Positions 28,248 to 38,168 are shown, numbered from the stretch's first letter. The stretch is DNA of 64,000 bases from Lentisphaerae bacterium WC36 (GCA_020683205.1 CP085689.1:1798001-1862000), one strand, 5' to 3'. Numbers and translations are program-made. The notes: generated from the sequence alone by a model not told the origin.

Positions 28248-30557
28248 ATGAGTTATAGTGAAAATGATTTCATTACAAATAGTTTTATTATGTTACAAAT
28301 AATTGAAAATATTTTCAAAAATGTTATTCTAAACATCATTCCAGCTAATTTAAATTTAGATGAATGTGATACTTCATATAACATGGCAAATATTCAAGAC
28401 CTTGAACGCTTACAACTATTTATTCAAAAATATTTTCATATTGCAAGTTGCCCATTAATATTCAATAGAACATCCACACCTCATGCTCCTGATAGTGACG
28501 AGGAAATGCCTAGCTATTCCACTATAACTGAAGTAAGTCGTATTCATTCTGATACTCCAACAATAGATATTGTTGATTTTTCAGCAGCTAATTATAGTTT
28601 TTTTATAAAAAAAGTTAAAGAGAATCCTCGCCATTATAACGAAAGACTTTCAGAAATAGATCATTTTTCCGAAAGCCAATTCTTTAAACAGCTATGCCTT
28701 TTTAGATTTTTTTATAAATACTTTTTCAAACAAACTTTAATGCCCCTTGGAACCGATAAATTATATTTTGCTCTTAAACAAGAATTTTGTGAATTTCATG
28801 CTGATGATTGCGAAGGAATAGCTGAAGCTATTTTAACAGTTTCACAAAATTACGGAGCAAAGCAAATTAAACCTGATAAACTACTTTTAAATTTACGAAG
28901 TACAGCATTAGAAGTTGACAAACTTAGAACTGAACGAGAATTAATGTGCGAAAATCAAGTGAGAGCGCTTCAATACATTCATGAAAGGAAATCGGAGCTT
29001 AGGGAAGCAAAAAAATCTTTTTCTATACAAAAAGCTGCAGCATTCCATTTTTTAAATGCAATTGCTAATGTATATGCACGGGGTTTTTTAGTAGCAGCAC
29101 AAAATCCTCGCTGGGGAAGATACCTTAATGACGTTAAAGAAGAAAATAGAAGAATCAACAAGCATGAATCATTAATGTTTTATTCAGTTTTCCCCCCAAA
29201 ATATTTTAGTTATCCAGAATTTAAAAATAACTATAAATCTTTAAAAGACACTTTTAAAAATAATAAATTTTTAAACATTATAACCTATATTTTATACAAT
29301 TGCTACAAACAGCGAATTAGCCTAGAGGGAGGTCCTTTTAATGGTCATTTATGGCACTGGTGGTATGGTTACCAATATGTAGAAATGGCAAAATTAATTT
29401 TGGATATATTAAATAGTGATAGTGGAAGGTATGTTTTAATGCTTAAATCAAATTTGCCTTATGAGTTTAAATGGAGCAACTTTCATAAATTTCACACCTC
29501 TGAAATGTATAAATTCAATCCCAAATTCACTGCTTTTAATTTTGATTACAATGATAACTTCCGCTGTGCGTATTCTGTTATACAAATTTGCCAGGTAAAT
29601 CTGAGCAAAGCAGAAACAACTTATCAGGATATTTTAAAACTTGATAGTGACATAGCAATAGCAGAAGAAAAATTTAACGCTATAATTTTTGCAGTTTGCG
29701 AAAAAATTAGTTACGCTCATAGAAAACAACACCGTGAAGTAGCTCGTCGTTTAAGCCTAAAAAAATCGTCTTCACAAGCCACCAATACAGACATTGATCA
29801 AAAAGATATTGAAACTGAAAGTATAGGAGATGAATTCTATGAATCTGCGAGCGAAGCGTCCCTGCCCGACACAGTTAGTAGTTTTAATATTTTACGCTCA
29901 GCAAGCGAAGAATCTCTAAACAATCCCAAATTTTCTGTAAAGCGAGCTTCAGGAGCAGACGTACGTTCTTTTCAAAAAATTCGTGCTTTTTCTAGCCAAA
30001 AAAGAGAGCATGGAACAACCGAACAAAAGTCTTTTCAAATTGTTGATTTTTTAACAGGTGATGAAAATAGTGATTTCAAATTATGTTTAGATTTTATCAT
30101 GCAGCATAGTAGTGATTATATTGATTTGATTACTATTAGGAACCAACTTTATAAAACGTATTTGGCAAGAGAAATTCATATGTCAATGCACGTGACTTGG
30201 ACAGGAACAAGACAACGCAAATGTACCGAATATTGGTCACATATAGAGCGAATAATTCAAATTTTATCATTAACAAACATGATGAGCAGAGGAATGAAAT
30301 TATCCAATATTTCTAGAATTTGTGATCATCATTTTTTCTTAATACAAAATCGTTGCGCCTTAATTATTCTCAAAAAAAATCAAAAAAGAATATGTGGAAT
30401 GGCAAAAAGGTTCTTTACTCATTTGAGAGCCAAAGAATACTGTTTAGCTTTAGAAGATTTGCGTATTAAATGGGTTCGATATGTACAACTTTACGAGTTA
30501 CCAGAAATGGATACCGAAAGCATTATCGCAAATAATCCTGAATATTTTCAATCATAA
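28248..30557 (+). CDS. Large orphan protein of unknown function
   Basis: Intact 769-residue protein with no signal peptide, membrane segment or family signature that I recognise. The first 500 residues look mostly helical and rich in aromatic residues and Lys, with an aromatic cluster GHLWHWWYGYQY near 377 and a predicted coiled region near 225-260. Residues about 497-566 are a Ser/Glu-rich, disordered-looking linker (ESASEASLPD..., RSASEESL) with several basic-x-x-Ser sites. A second helical domain follows (about 585-769) with ICDHHFFLIQ and repeated Cys/His. AGAGG seven bases before the ATG supports the start. It stands alone among decayed accessory genes. The mix of helical domains and a phospho-site-like linker recalls secreted effectors, but no secretion signal is visible. 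Confidence 0.7.
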   Translation: MSYSENDFITNSFIMLQIIENIFKNVILNIIPANLNLDECDTSYNMANIQDLERLQLFIQKYFHIASCPLIFNRTSTPHAPDSDEEMPSYSTITEVSRIHSDTPTIDIVDFSAANYSFFIKKVKENPRHYNERLSEIDHFSESQFFKQLCLFRFFYKYFFKQTLMPLGTDKLYFALKQEFCEFHADDCEGIAEAILTVSQNYGAKQIKPDKLLLNLRSTALEVDKLRTERELMCENQVRALQYIHERKSELREAKKSFSIQKAAAFHFLNAIANVYARGFLVAAQNPRWGRYLNDVKEENRRINKHESLMFYSVFPPKYFSYPEFKNNYKSLKDTFKNNKFLNIITYILYNCYKQRISLEGGPFNGHLWHWWYGYQYVEMAKLILDILNSDSGRYVLMLKSNLPYEFKWSNFHKFHTSEMYKFNPKFTAFNFDYNDNFRCAYSVIQICQVNLSKAETTYQDILKLDSDIAIAEEKFNAIIFAVCEKISYAHRKQHREVARRLSLKKSSSQATNTDIDQKDIETESIGDEFYESASEASLPDTVSSFNILRSASEESLNNPKFSVKRASGADVRSFQKIRAFSSQKREHGTTEQKSFQIVDFLTGDENSDFKLCLDFIMQHSSDYIDLITIRNQLYKTYLAREIHMSMHVTWTGTRQRKCTEYWSHIERIIQILSLTNMMSRGMKLSNISRICDHHFFLIQNRCALIILKKNQKRICGMAKRFFTHLRAKEYCLALEDLRIKWVRYVQLYELPEMDTESIIANNPEYFQS

Positions 30558-30653
30558 TCGAGTATGGCATAAAAAATATTAATCTATCTATATTTTAGAT
30601 AACGAAAAGAACTAATCTTCTCTATTTTTTTAGCCAATTTATAATTTAGCTTT

Positions 30654-31223
30654 TCATTCATTTTCTTTACCTAGCAGCCATAAATACCTATCAATTTCTT
30701 TATAACAAAAATCCTCGAGATTGTAAAAAATTTTAAAGTTATTTACTACTTCAATAAATTTACAATAATCAGTTAAATCCTTTCTCTTTTAATCAAAAAA
30801 ATTATCTTTTTTTTTAAACGTCCAAAGGACATTATTCACTATTTGATCGTAGATGGGATAAGCTTCTGGACGCTGAAAACTACAAAATTTAGTTGCAAAA
30901 CAATAGTACTTATTACCTCCCCAATTACTAATATCATTAACTAAAGAATAATCATTATTATTTATATGCTCATCTACATTCAAAGATACAATATGGTTAG
31001 TTACACCTAAAAGATCAATCGCTTTTATTTTAATACTATAAAGTTCGTTTAAACAGCAAACCTTAGTTAATACCTCTTCAACATTATGGTTATATTTATA
31101 TTGCTCTTTAAATAATTTATTTAAACATTTCTCTTTAATTAAATAGTTTTCCGATTTATCCCACTTTTTCAAAAAATGTCTTACACTTTTAGTTGAAGGA
31201 GATTCCATTCGAATATTTTTCAT
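30654..31223 (-). pseudogene. Conserved hypothetical gene interrupted by an in-frame stop
   Basis: The frame from ATG 31223 gives 144 residues (WDKSENYLIKEKCLNKLF, then ATKFCSFQRPEAYPIYDQIV) and ends at TAA 30789-30791. The same frame continues without shift to a TGA at 30654 as KRKDLTDYCKFIEVVNNFKI followed by FYNLEDFCYKEIDRYLWLLG. From memory this is the normal C-terminus of a widespread family with the TK-x-C-S-x-x-x-P-x-x-Y-P-I-Y-D motif, whose function I do not know. One nonsense codon (position 145 of about 189) therefore splits an otherwise intact gene. No other damage is visible. Confidence 0.65.
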
Positions 31224-31585
31224 TTTATCACCCTTACTTTTGACATCTCAATATATGATATATTGTTAATAAGCTCAAATATAAGATAGATTATTAATTT
31301 CTAAATGCTTAATTACGGGTATTAATATTTATTGGAATTTACAATTTTTTATAATTTAACGAATAAAATTCCTAACTTATTGATTAAAATATCCAATTTA
31401 ATAGTCCAAATAATTATTGTATATCAACTATATTTTCAATTATAATCATATCACCAAAATCAAAATTACAGGTGATAACCAAATTTTAGCTATTGATGAG
31501 CAAGTTAATCTTAAACATTCTCCTCTAATGTGTAAAAATAAGATTAACTGAATTTTTTATCAATTATTATAAATACAAATTTTGT
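31224..31585. other. AT-rich intergenic region
   Basis: About 360 bases with no clear gene. A plus-strand stretch at about 31416-31551 can be read as a short peptide (YNHITKIKITGDNQILAIDE...) without a start codon and may be a gene remnant. Confidence 0.4.
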
Positions 31586-31620
31586 AAAAAAACGCCCTTA
31601 AGAACTAATCTTAAAGGCGT
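31586..31620 (-). terminator. Terminator of di-heme protein 2
   Basis: Imperfect 12-bp stem, ACGCCCTTAAGA near 31592-31603 pairing with TCTTAAAGGCGT near 31609-31620. A T7 run follows on the minus strand. It lies about 40 bases past the stop codon. Confidence 0.7.
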
Positions 31621-31661
31621 CTATATTTTTAAATTTTCTAATTACTTTAAAAATTTACTTT

Positions 31662-34600
31662 TTATTTTGCCTCCATCACAATACGGAAACCAACGTTGAA
31701 AACTCCTTGATATGTTGGATAACTTAAACGATAACTACTAGTTGCATATTTTGGTCGATCACGCCATGAACCACCACGCACAACTTTTTCTTTAGTTAAA
31801 TCAAATGAATTTACTTTTTCTCCTTCATACGGATAACGCACATAATCACTACTTGTCCACTCTGCTACATTACCAATCATATCATAAAGTCCCCAAGCAT
31901 TTGGAAGATAATGCCCAACTCCTGATACAATCATTTCACCATCATTAAAACGTTTATCACGTGGAATAAAATCATAAATTGGATTATTGCGTTGATTACT
32001 TCTGAATGTAGGATTCACACCATTGACTGCAAAACGTTCAATACTAATATCAGCTAAGTTTGCATATTTACTAAAATTAGCATTTAAATCACCATAGAAT
32101 GTCGCTTTATCGCTACCTGCGCGCGCAGACCATTCCCATTGAGATTCTGTTGGCAATGAAACTTTGATTCCAAATTTTGTACTTAAAACTTCACAAAATT
32201 CATTTGCTTGTTTCCAAGTTAAACGCACAGCTGGCTGTTCATCACTATTTGCCTCATAACCACGACGGGTATGATCTTTCCACTGTTGGTCATAAACCAT
32301 AGAATCATGCTCTGGGAACACTGTTCGAAATTGTCCATTAGTGATTTCAGTGGCCGAAATCCAAAATGGTTTTTCGATAACAACTTTATTTGTTGGCGCT
32401 TCCCACTTCGTTTCATTCAATGATCCCATTACAAATTCACCAGCAGGAATTAACATCATAGTAATCTTTAAACCATTGCCTAAGTCAACAACTTTACTAA
32501 TTTCTTTTCCAGCTTGTTTTTGCAATATTTTAGCTTGTTCAGTAGTCAACGGCCAATTCTTTGCAGAAACTTTACTGTAATTTTTACATTCTTTAATACG
32601 AGGGTTAACTTTTTTCAATGGATATGGTTTTGAAGCAACATTTTCCCAATCTTGAGCTACAATTGAATATTTTTTACGTAAGTCACGAGCCTGATCAGCG
32701 ATTTTTTTAGTATAGCCATCTTTTTTATAATTGTAGATGTTTGTCCAGCTTCCACCATAAGGAACATTTAAATCAATCCATGTATAAATACGATTCCATG
32801 CCTCCTCATCTAAATTAACACCATAATGCCCTTTTTTTAATATCTGCACCATTTCACTTGTCGATGCATGATATTCATACGGCATAAACATATGACCATC
32901 ACTTTCTGGTCCAGGTCGACGGAAATATGGACTAAAGTCATAATATGCACGGCTAAAACGCTCTTGTGCTCCACGTTTTCCTTTCACAATTTTACTATCT
33001 TTGAAATTTGGACGACCCTTTTTACTACCATCATGACAATCTACACAATATGCATCTAAAACTGGTTGAATTTCATTATTAAATGAATATCCTTCAATTT
33101 TATTATTTCCATGATGTAATTGAATTTCTTGAGGTCGTTTATTTGCTGCAATAGTTCTACGTACCAATGGCGGTTCGTTAGGAGATTCATGACATCCAAC
33201 ACATGATAAATTTTCTCCTGGCATTGCTACCAACCAACTTCTAAACAACTGAATAGCACGGCCTTCACTGTCAAGAGGTTGAATTGAAATGGTCGTATTA
33301 GCTGGCACTTTAAATGACGCAGAACCATCTTTTTCTACATTAACTTCACCAATTACACGTTTAACAGTCCAGCTACTCTCAACCCCTAAATGATAATGAC
33401 TTCCTTGACGGAAATAACCATAAACATAAGTAAAGAGACGTAATTTTTTGACTGTTCCACGAGCAACATTTCTCAAACCTGGACCACGATAAATATCTTG
33501 AATATTAATGGTGGCTACCTTAGATGATAAATCAACTTTATCTGGAATTACAGGTGGACGTTGACGTTTTTTAAATGGGATTGGTTCTAAAAATGCATAA
33601 TTTTGATCAATTTTAATTGGTACAATATTATCAAATTTATCGACTAAATAGAGGTTCCATTCATCACCTTTAGCCAAGCGCGCAACAGCAAAATAATAAC
33701 TATCACTAATTGGGTATGATTGAGTAAATTTAGGCCATTGATGTTCAACTAATCTATCAATATCTAAGGCAAAACTCGGATAATAATCACGCAAATGTGG
33801 ATAAACTTCAACATAAAATTTATTAATTTTATCTTGATAGTATTTCTGTTGCTTAAATCTACGACCATATTTAGCAATTAATTTTTTAATATTTTCTTTA
33901 AGGTCAGGATATTTTTTCACTAATTTTGGATTAACAGTTGGGTAAACATCCGTAACGCCAACGTGTTCAACTTCAATTCCATAACCTGGCACTCGTTGCA
34001 ACGCTCCATCAGCTTCAATTGATCCTTTATTCGCATCAAAAATAGTTAACTCCCCTGCTCTACGTGAAGAATTATTCCAGCTACCGTGATGTCCTGTAAC
34101 TACGGTTAAAAATTGTCCCGGCTTGCCTGGAATTGGGCGCGCATAAAACATACTATTTGGATATAAACTTTGAGATCCGTAAATTGAACGTTGGTTTGTT
34201 CCATCTGGATTCATCGTCATTAAAATACGTGAATAATAGTGCATTAAATCAACATATTCCCAACGTAAATACATAACTTTTCCATCTTCTAATACCACTG
34301 GATGCCAATCAGCATCTTGTTCGTATGTTAACTGACGGATATTTTCGCCATTAGCATTCATCTTATATAAATTCGGAACACTATGGTTTCCACTGATACA
34401 GGGAACTCCAAACATTGGAGCCGTAGAGCTGAAAATTATTTCACCACTAGGTAAATAAATAGCATTATAATTATGAACATTTTTACCATGGATATTTTTA
34501 GTCACTTCACGTAAATTTTTACCATCCATTCCAACTTCCATGACCTGAACACTACTATCTTTTTCGCTTATTGAAGTAAATAATATTTTATCCGCATCAT

Positions 34601-35192
34601 AATTAAGTTCAACTTCAGTCAAAAACTTTTTATTTGCTGGACGAAAAACCGTTGTTTCAGTGTTATCTTTTAAGTTTAATTTAATAACCTGATTGTCATA
34701 AATACTATCTTTAAGATTACCTATTTGTCCACTACGAACATTATTAATTGAGTGGGTTGCCAAATAGTTAAACGGTAATTTTACCATATTAGATTTTATC
34801 AACAATAACTCATCAAAATCAATCTCTGGATTCTCAATCAATAGTGCTTGCCGTTGAATTTCCAAAAACTTTTTAAAATTATCTTCACTACTAACTCCAC
34901 CATTGTCTTTTAATTGTTGTAGCTGTTGTAAAAATTTGTGCCCATTTTTATATTGCACAGGATATTTACGCAATAAATTTTTAATAGATTTCTCAGTTGC
35001 TAAAAAATTAGCATGCTTTTTAAGTAGATTATAGGTTTTTTGTGTTTGATAATTTTTCGCATATTTCCCTCCACGAATAAAATCATCTTTCTTAGGCTCT
35101 TTAGCTGCTAAATCAGTAATTTGACAAACGCTCCCAAGCGTGACAATCCCTAATACACTGCTAAATGTTAGTTTGTAAATTTCTTTTTTCAT
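31662..35192 (-). CDS. Di-heme protein 2: hydrazine-synthase-alpha-like propeller, two CxxCH motifs, FGE-like C-terminus
   Basis: Second and longest paralogue, 1176 residues from ATG 35192; a signal peptide (MKKEIYKLTFSSVLGIVTLG...) begins there, and an earlier in-frame ATG at 35258 adds only a charged extension. The propeller repeats the family phrases SGEIIFSSTAPMFGVPC, RILMTMNPDGTNQ and VVTGHHGSW. Compared with the other two copies it carries about 60-70 extra Lys/Tyr-rich residues after the GHHG segment (near 430-500). Heme motifs are CVGCH (near 663) and CVDCH (near 715). The FGE-like domain (about 910-1176) has GEFVMGS, PTESQWEWSARAG, GLYDMIGNVAEW and RGGSW, and again lacks the catalytic Cys (YATSSYRLSY). 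It is a single-gene unit with its own terminator. Confidence 0.85.
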   Translation of the reverse strand: MKKEIYKLTFSSVLGIVTLGSVCQITDLAAKEPKKDDFIRGGKYAKNYQTQKTYNLLKKHANFLATEKSIKNLLRKYPVQYKNGHKFLQQLQQLKDNGGVSSEDNFKKFLEIQRQALLIENPEIDFDELLLIKSNMVKLPFNYLATHSINNVRSGQIGNLKDSIYDNQVIKLNLKDNTETTVFRPANKKFLTEVELNYDADKILFTSISEKDSSVQVMEVGMDGKNLREVTKNIHGKNVHNYNAIYLPSGEIIFSSTAPMFGVPCISGNHSVPNLYKMNANGENIRQLTYEQDADWHPVVLEDGKVMYLRWEYVDLMHYYSRILMTMNPDGTNQRSIYGSQSLYPNSMFYARPIPGKPGQFLTVVTGHHGSWNNSSRRAGELTIFDANKGSIEADGALQRVPGYGIEVEHVGVTDVYPTVNPKLVKKYPDLKENIKKLIAKYGRRFKQQKYYQDKINKFYVEVYPHLRDYYPSFALDIDRLVEHQWPKFTQSYPISDSYYFAVARLAKGDEWNLYLVDKFDNIVPIKIDQNYAFLEPIPFKKRQRPPVIPDKVDLSSKVATINIQDIYRGPGLRNVARGTVKKLRLFTYVYGYFRQGSHYHLGVESSWTVKRVIGEVNVEKDGSASFKVPANTTISIQPLDSEGRAIQLFRSWLVAMPGENLSCVGCHESPNEPPLVRRTIAANKRPQEIQLHHGNNKIEGYSFNNEIQPVLDAYCVDCHDGSKKGRPNFKDSKIVKGKRGAQERFSRAYYDFSPYFRRPGPESDGHMFMPYEYHASTSEMVQILKKGHYGVNLDEEAWNRIYTWIDLNVPYGGSWTNIYNYKKDGYTKKIADQARDLRKKYSIVAQDWENVASKPYPLKKVNPRIKECKNYSKVSAKNWPLTTEQAKILQKQAGKEISKVVDLGNGLKITMMLIPAGEFVMGSLNETKWEAPTNKVVIEKPFWISATEITNGQFRTVFPEHDSMVYDQQWKDHTRRGYEANSDEQPAVRLTWKQANEFCEVLSTKFGIKVSLPTESQWEWSARAGSDKATFYGDLNANFSKYANLADISIERFAVNGVNPTFRSNQRNNPIYDFIPRDKRFNDGEMIVSGVGHYLPNAWGLYDMIGNVAEWTSSDYVRYPYEGEKVNSFDLTKEKVVRGGSWRDRPKYATSSYRLSYPTYQGVFNVGFRIVMEAK

Positions 35193-35793
35193 TATAAATT
35201 TACCACTCCTCTTCACTTTTTCAGATGTTTCGTCAATGACAAACATAACGTTATACAATATAATTAACTATTTTTACCCCTAAAAATAGTTAAGACAACA
35301 TTACATTTTTAAACATCTATTCTTTTTTCTGTTCTAAACGATACACCAGTATTAAATCAACAAAATAGTTGAATTGGTGTCAATTACTTTTTTTATATTT
35401 TTATGTTATCCAACTAAGGTAGTACAAAACATCAAAAATACAATTAATAAATAAAATATTTTACTGCACAATCTACCCGTTAAAATGTTTACAAAATAGC
35501 CTTATCATACAATATTTAATAAATCATTTAAATTTTTCACATATTATCATATAGTAATTTTAATCTCATTTTTTTTAATAAAACGCTAAATTATAACACT
35601 TTTTAAATCACTCAAGGTGAAATTGTAGAAGCTAAAAAAAAAGGAAAAATTTTAAGAAGTAAAATTATCTTATAATTTATTATTAAATATTGAAGATAAA
35701 AAATTTCATGAGCACAAAAGTATAGGTATTTTGTAAAATTCTAATAATTTAACTAATGAAGAAAATTGCTTTTATAATTCCCTTTATTTTTAT
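35193..35793. other. AT-rich intergenic region
   Basis: About 600 bases holding the promoter side of di-heme protein 2. A plus-strand scrap near 35608-35672 (TQGEIVEAKKKGKILRSKII) looks coding-like but has no start. Nothing else recognised. Confidence 0.4.
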
Positions 35794-36831
35794 TTAAATC
35801 TCATTAAACAATTCAAATGTTTTTATATCTTTTAACGATAGCGAAAAAGACTCTTCTCTCTGATCTGGCATTTGAAAATTGATAATAGATTCATTAATAG
35901 GAGTACACTTAACTTTATTTTTGTTCATTATATTGCTAATTTTATTAAGAATATGCTTATTTTTATAATCATCCATATAAATATAAAAATGACCTTCAAC
36001 CTCTTGGGTTTTCGGGGAATATAATAGCGCAAACTTAGAAAGACCAATATCTTTTGAAACATCACAATAAAACCCCCAGATAGCCGTTTCTAAAAATATA
36101 TCAAAATTTTTACCAGCCAGTTTAGCTTTTTGATACGCATGTTCCCTTAATGATTTCCCCTGTATTTTTCCAATACCGCTTACAATTAACTCAAATATAG
36201 GATCTTCTAGCTTGTATGGGATATTAAAATAACACACTCCAGACCAATAATGATGCATCCAATCATTATTATCATCATTTTGATTAATTTTTTTTAAGAT
36301 CCAATTTGAATCAACCTTTGAACAATGATTGGCTAAAAAATGAACATTAACAATATTTTTTAATTTTTCTTGTTGCATGCTTTCACAATTAAACCATTTC
36401 TTAATCGCATTTTTAGCATCTTTCAAAGATTCAAAGAAGAAAACTCCAGTAAATCTAGAAACTTCATTTGGAAAATAGTTTTTCCTAATGTGTTCTAAAT
36501 GAAATTCATTTCTAATTTGAGTTGTCAACAGATCTAATTCAGCCTGTATTTGGTTTTTATCACTTAATCGAGTTTTTTGATATTTATTTTTTAAGCAATC
36601 TTTCAAGTTTTCATTTTCTATAATATTGTCCCATTGCTCTAGTGAATTATATAATTTATCTTGTAATTTAGCAAATTTTTTCAAACGATTATACATCCAA
36701 GATGATATACCAAAGTTTTTATCTCTATCATCAGCAGAACGCACCCGTCCAATAGCAACTTCCCAGCAAGCTAAAGGATTATCAGTATCTATATAAGCAT
36801 ATAATTCTTTAATATTTTCAGATGCAAACAT
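35794..36831 (-). CDS. Hypothetical cytosolic protein, second gene of a two-gene unit
   Basis: Unrecognised 345-residue protein without signal peptide or membrane segment. It is rich in Asn, Lys and aromatic residues. The most distinctive stretch is SRFTGVFFFESLKDAKNAIK (near 125-145), followed by WMHHYWSGVCYFNIPYKLED (near 192-211). It starts 16 bases after the membrane-protein gene at 36848-37522, with AAGGTG before the ATG, so the two are almost certainly co-transcribed. A cytosolic protein paired with a small multi-pass membrane protein is a layout often seen in defence and toxin-immunity units, but no motif here proves that. Confidence 0.6.
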   Translation of the reverse strand: MFASENIKELYAYIDTDNPLACWEVAIGRVRSADDRDKNFGISSWMYNRLKKFAKLQDKLYNSLEQWDNIIENENLKDCLKNKYQKTRLSDKNQIQAELDLLTTQIRNEFHLEHIRKNYFPNEVSRFTGVFFFESLKDAKNAIKKWFNCESMQQEKLKNIVNVHFLANHCSKVDSNWILKKINQNDDNNDWMHHYWSGVCYFNIPYKLEDPIFELIVSGIGKIQGKSLREHAYQKAKLAGKNFDIFLETAIWGFYCDVSKDIGLSKFALLYSPKTQEVEGHFYIYMDDYKNKHILNKISNIMNKNKVKCTPINESIINFQMPDQREESFSLSLKDIKTFELFNEI

Positions 36832-36847
36832 AATTCACCTTTTTATT

Positions 36848-37522
36848 TTATTGCATTAAAATTTTAAGATTTACAACAATTATTTTTATAAATATCAAAC
36901 ATATTTTCAAAAATTGTGGAATCACTATAGAAACAAGACCTAAAATAAAGCCGTATTCAAAGGTCTTAAAAGATTTTTTAAAATTTTTATTTAATTTTTT
37001 ATATTGCATTCGAAAATTTGAAACTTGATTTTCAATGAATTTAGAGTGATTAGGAGTTAAATACATCAAATCTCTTAAAACTTCACATATAAAAGTTAAA
37101 CCAACAACGAAAAACATTATAGAAAGTGCAGCCATAAACAATTGTATACCTTTTATATCTTTTGAAATATTACCCATGTATGCTAATAGCACAACGACAG
37201 CACCGCCATTCATAACTAATAAAGATTTAGCCGAATTTTGAAGCGTTGTCGTTGAAAACTGCATTAACTCTAAATTCTTTTTGTCACTAAAATCTTTCTG
37301 AGTAACCTCTCTTTGTAACTCGAATTTATAAATATCTAATAAACATTGACTATCTTGAGAATTTAACTTTTCATTACTAGAAACTTGGCGAATTTTCTTA
37401 AACTGCTCAATATGAACTTGAAGGTCAAAACTTTCAATTTTTTCACTTTTATTATCCAAAACTTTGCAATCAAAAATATCATTCCCATCAACTACAACTT
37501 TATAGTTAACTTCTTGTTTCAT
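36848..37522 (-). CDS. Small membrane protein, first gene of a two-gene unit
   Basis: 224-residue protein with a soluble N-terminal 95 residues, then hydrophobic segments SLLVMNGGAVVVLLAYMG (about 97-114), IQLFMAALSIMFFVVGLTFI (about 126-145) and EYGFILGLVSIVIPQFLKIC (about 189-208), the last extending to near the C-terminus. The phrase NGGAVVVLLAYMG recurs in a loosely defined group of bacterial membrane proteins, some of them in defence loci. The ATG at 37520-37522 is the end point of a 14-bp tandem repeat in which each unit holds a short ORF overlapping the next start, so translation of this gene may depend on reinitiation. Confidence 0.65.
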   Translation of the reverse strand: MKQEVNYKVVVDGNDIFDCKVLDNKSEKIESFDLQVHIEQFKKIRQVSSNEKLNSQDSQCLLDIYKFELQREVTQKDFSDKKNLELMQFSTTTLQNSAKSLLVMNGGAVVVLLAYMGNISKDIKGIQLFMAALSIMFFVVGLTFICEVLRDLMYLTPNHSKFIENQVSNFRMQYKKLNKNFKKSFKTFEYGFILGLVSIVIPQFLKICLIFIKIIVVNLKILMQ

Positions 37523-37583
37523 TTTTTCACCATCATTTTTTCACCATCATTTTTTCACCATCATTTTTTCACCATCATTTTTT
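37520..37583 (-). repeat. 14-bp tandem repeat (4 copies) with nested mini-ORFs at the start of the membrane-protein gene
   Basis: On the minus strand the unit ATGATGGTGAAAAA occurs four times with an exact 14-base period; CACCATCAT on the plus strand falls at 37528, 37542, 37556 and 37570. Each unit encodes Met-Met-Val-Lys-Lys and then a TGA that overlaps the ATG of the next unit (ATGA). The last TGA overlaps the ATG of the membrane-protein gene. The GATGGTGA in each unit can also act as a weak ribosome site. Copy number would shift the number of upstream mini-ORFs but always leaves the final start available. Confidence 0.9.
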
Positions 37584-37797
37584 TCTTATTTAAAAAACAC
37601 AATATTTAGATTATCACTAATAATTTTATATGTCAAATAAAAATTAGTGCAATTTTTACACATATATAAATTTTTCCAACATTGCAAGATTTGCACTTTA
37701 ATATTAGCTAATACAAATTTCCTATAACTCTTCAAAAGTTGGCATATCTATTGCTAATACATAAATTAACTTACAACCTCAACTATAGGAGTAAAAA

Positions 37798-38106
37798 ATG
37801 AAAAACTTATTAATGAAAACTGTTATGTCGATTGCTTTATTAGCATCATTGAACACTTTTGCAGAAACAACAAATTCTAGCAAAGGAACTAATAACACAA
37901 ATACTACGGAGGCTAAAAAAACAAAAAATAAGCGTATGCGTAAACTTGATAATAATAAAGATGGCGAAGTTACTCGTAAAGAATTCAAAAAAAATACAAA
38001 TGCCGAAAACCCTAAAAAACGTTTCAATAGAATTGATAAAAACAATGACGGCACGTTAAGTCGTAAAGAAGTTAAAAATAAAAGAAAAAACAAACAAAAT
38101 AAATAA
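37798..38106 (+). CDS. Small secreted EF-hand protein
   Basis: 102-residue exported protein. The signal peptide is MKNLLMKTVMSIALLASLNTFA, followed by a Thr/Asn/Lys-rich stretch and two EF-hand calcium loops, LDNNKDGEVTRKEF (near 50-63) and IDKNNDGTLSRKE (near 79-91). The loops keep Asp at positions 1, 3 or 5, Gly 6 and Glu 12. The remainder is strongly basic. Related EF-hands end the DUF1566 protein at 40275-41732. TAGGAG lies seven bases before the ATG. It is a single-gene unit with its own terminator. Confidence 0.88.
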   Translation: MKNLLMKTVMSIALLASLNTFAETTNSSKGTNNTNTTEAKKTKNKRMRKLDNNKDGEVTRKEFKKNTNAENPKKRFNRIDKNNDGTLSRKEVKNKRKNKQNK

Positions 38107-38132
38107 GTTATCTAATCTTCCTTTTTATTTTT

Positions 38133-38168
38133 TGGTTGCAGGTTTTATACTTGCAGCCATTTTCTTTT
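38133..38168 (+). terminator. Terminator of the EF-hand gene
   Basis: A 10-bp stem with two G-U pairs, TGGTTGCAGG (38133-38142) and CTTGCAGCCA (38150-38159), is followed by TTTTCTTTT. It lies 26 bases past the stop codon. Confidence 0.7.

Noticed and set aside
37520-37583. Tandem repeat as a CRISPR array
   Set aside because: The units are contiguous 14-mers without spacers and no cas genes are present.
37779-38093. 104-codon minus-strand frame opposite the EF-hand gene
   Set aside because: It is a shadow of the EF-hand gene, which has a signal peptide, calcium loops and a good ribosome site.
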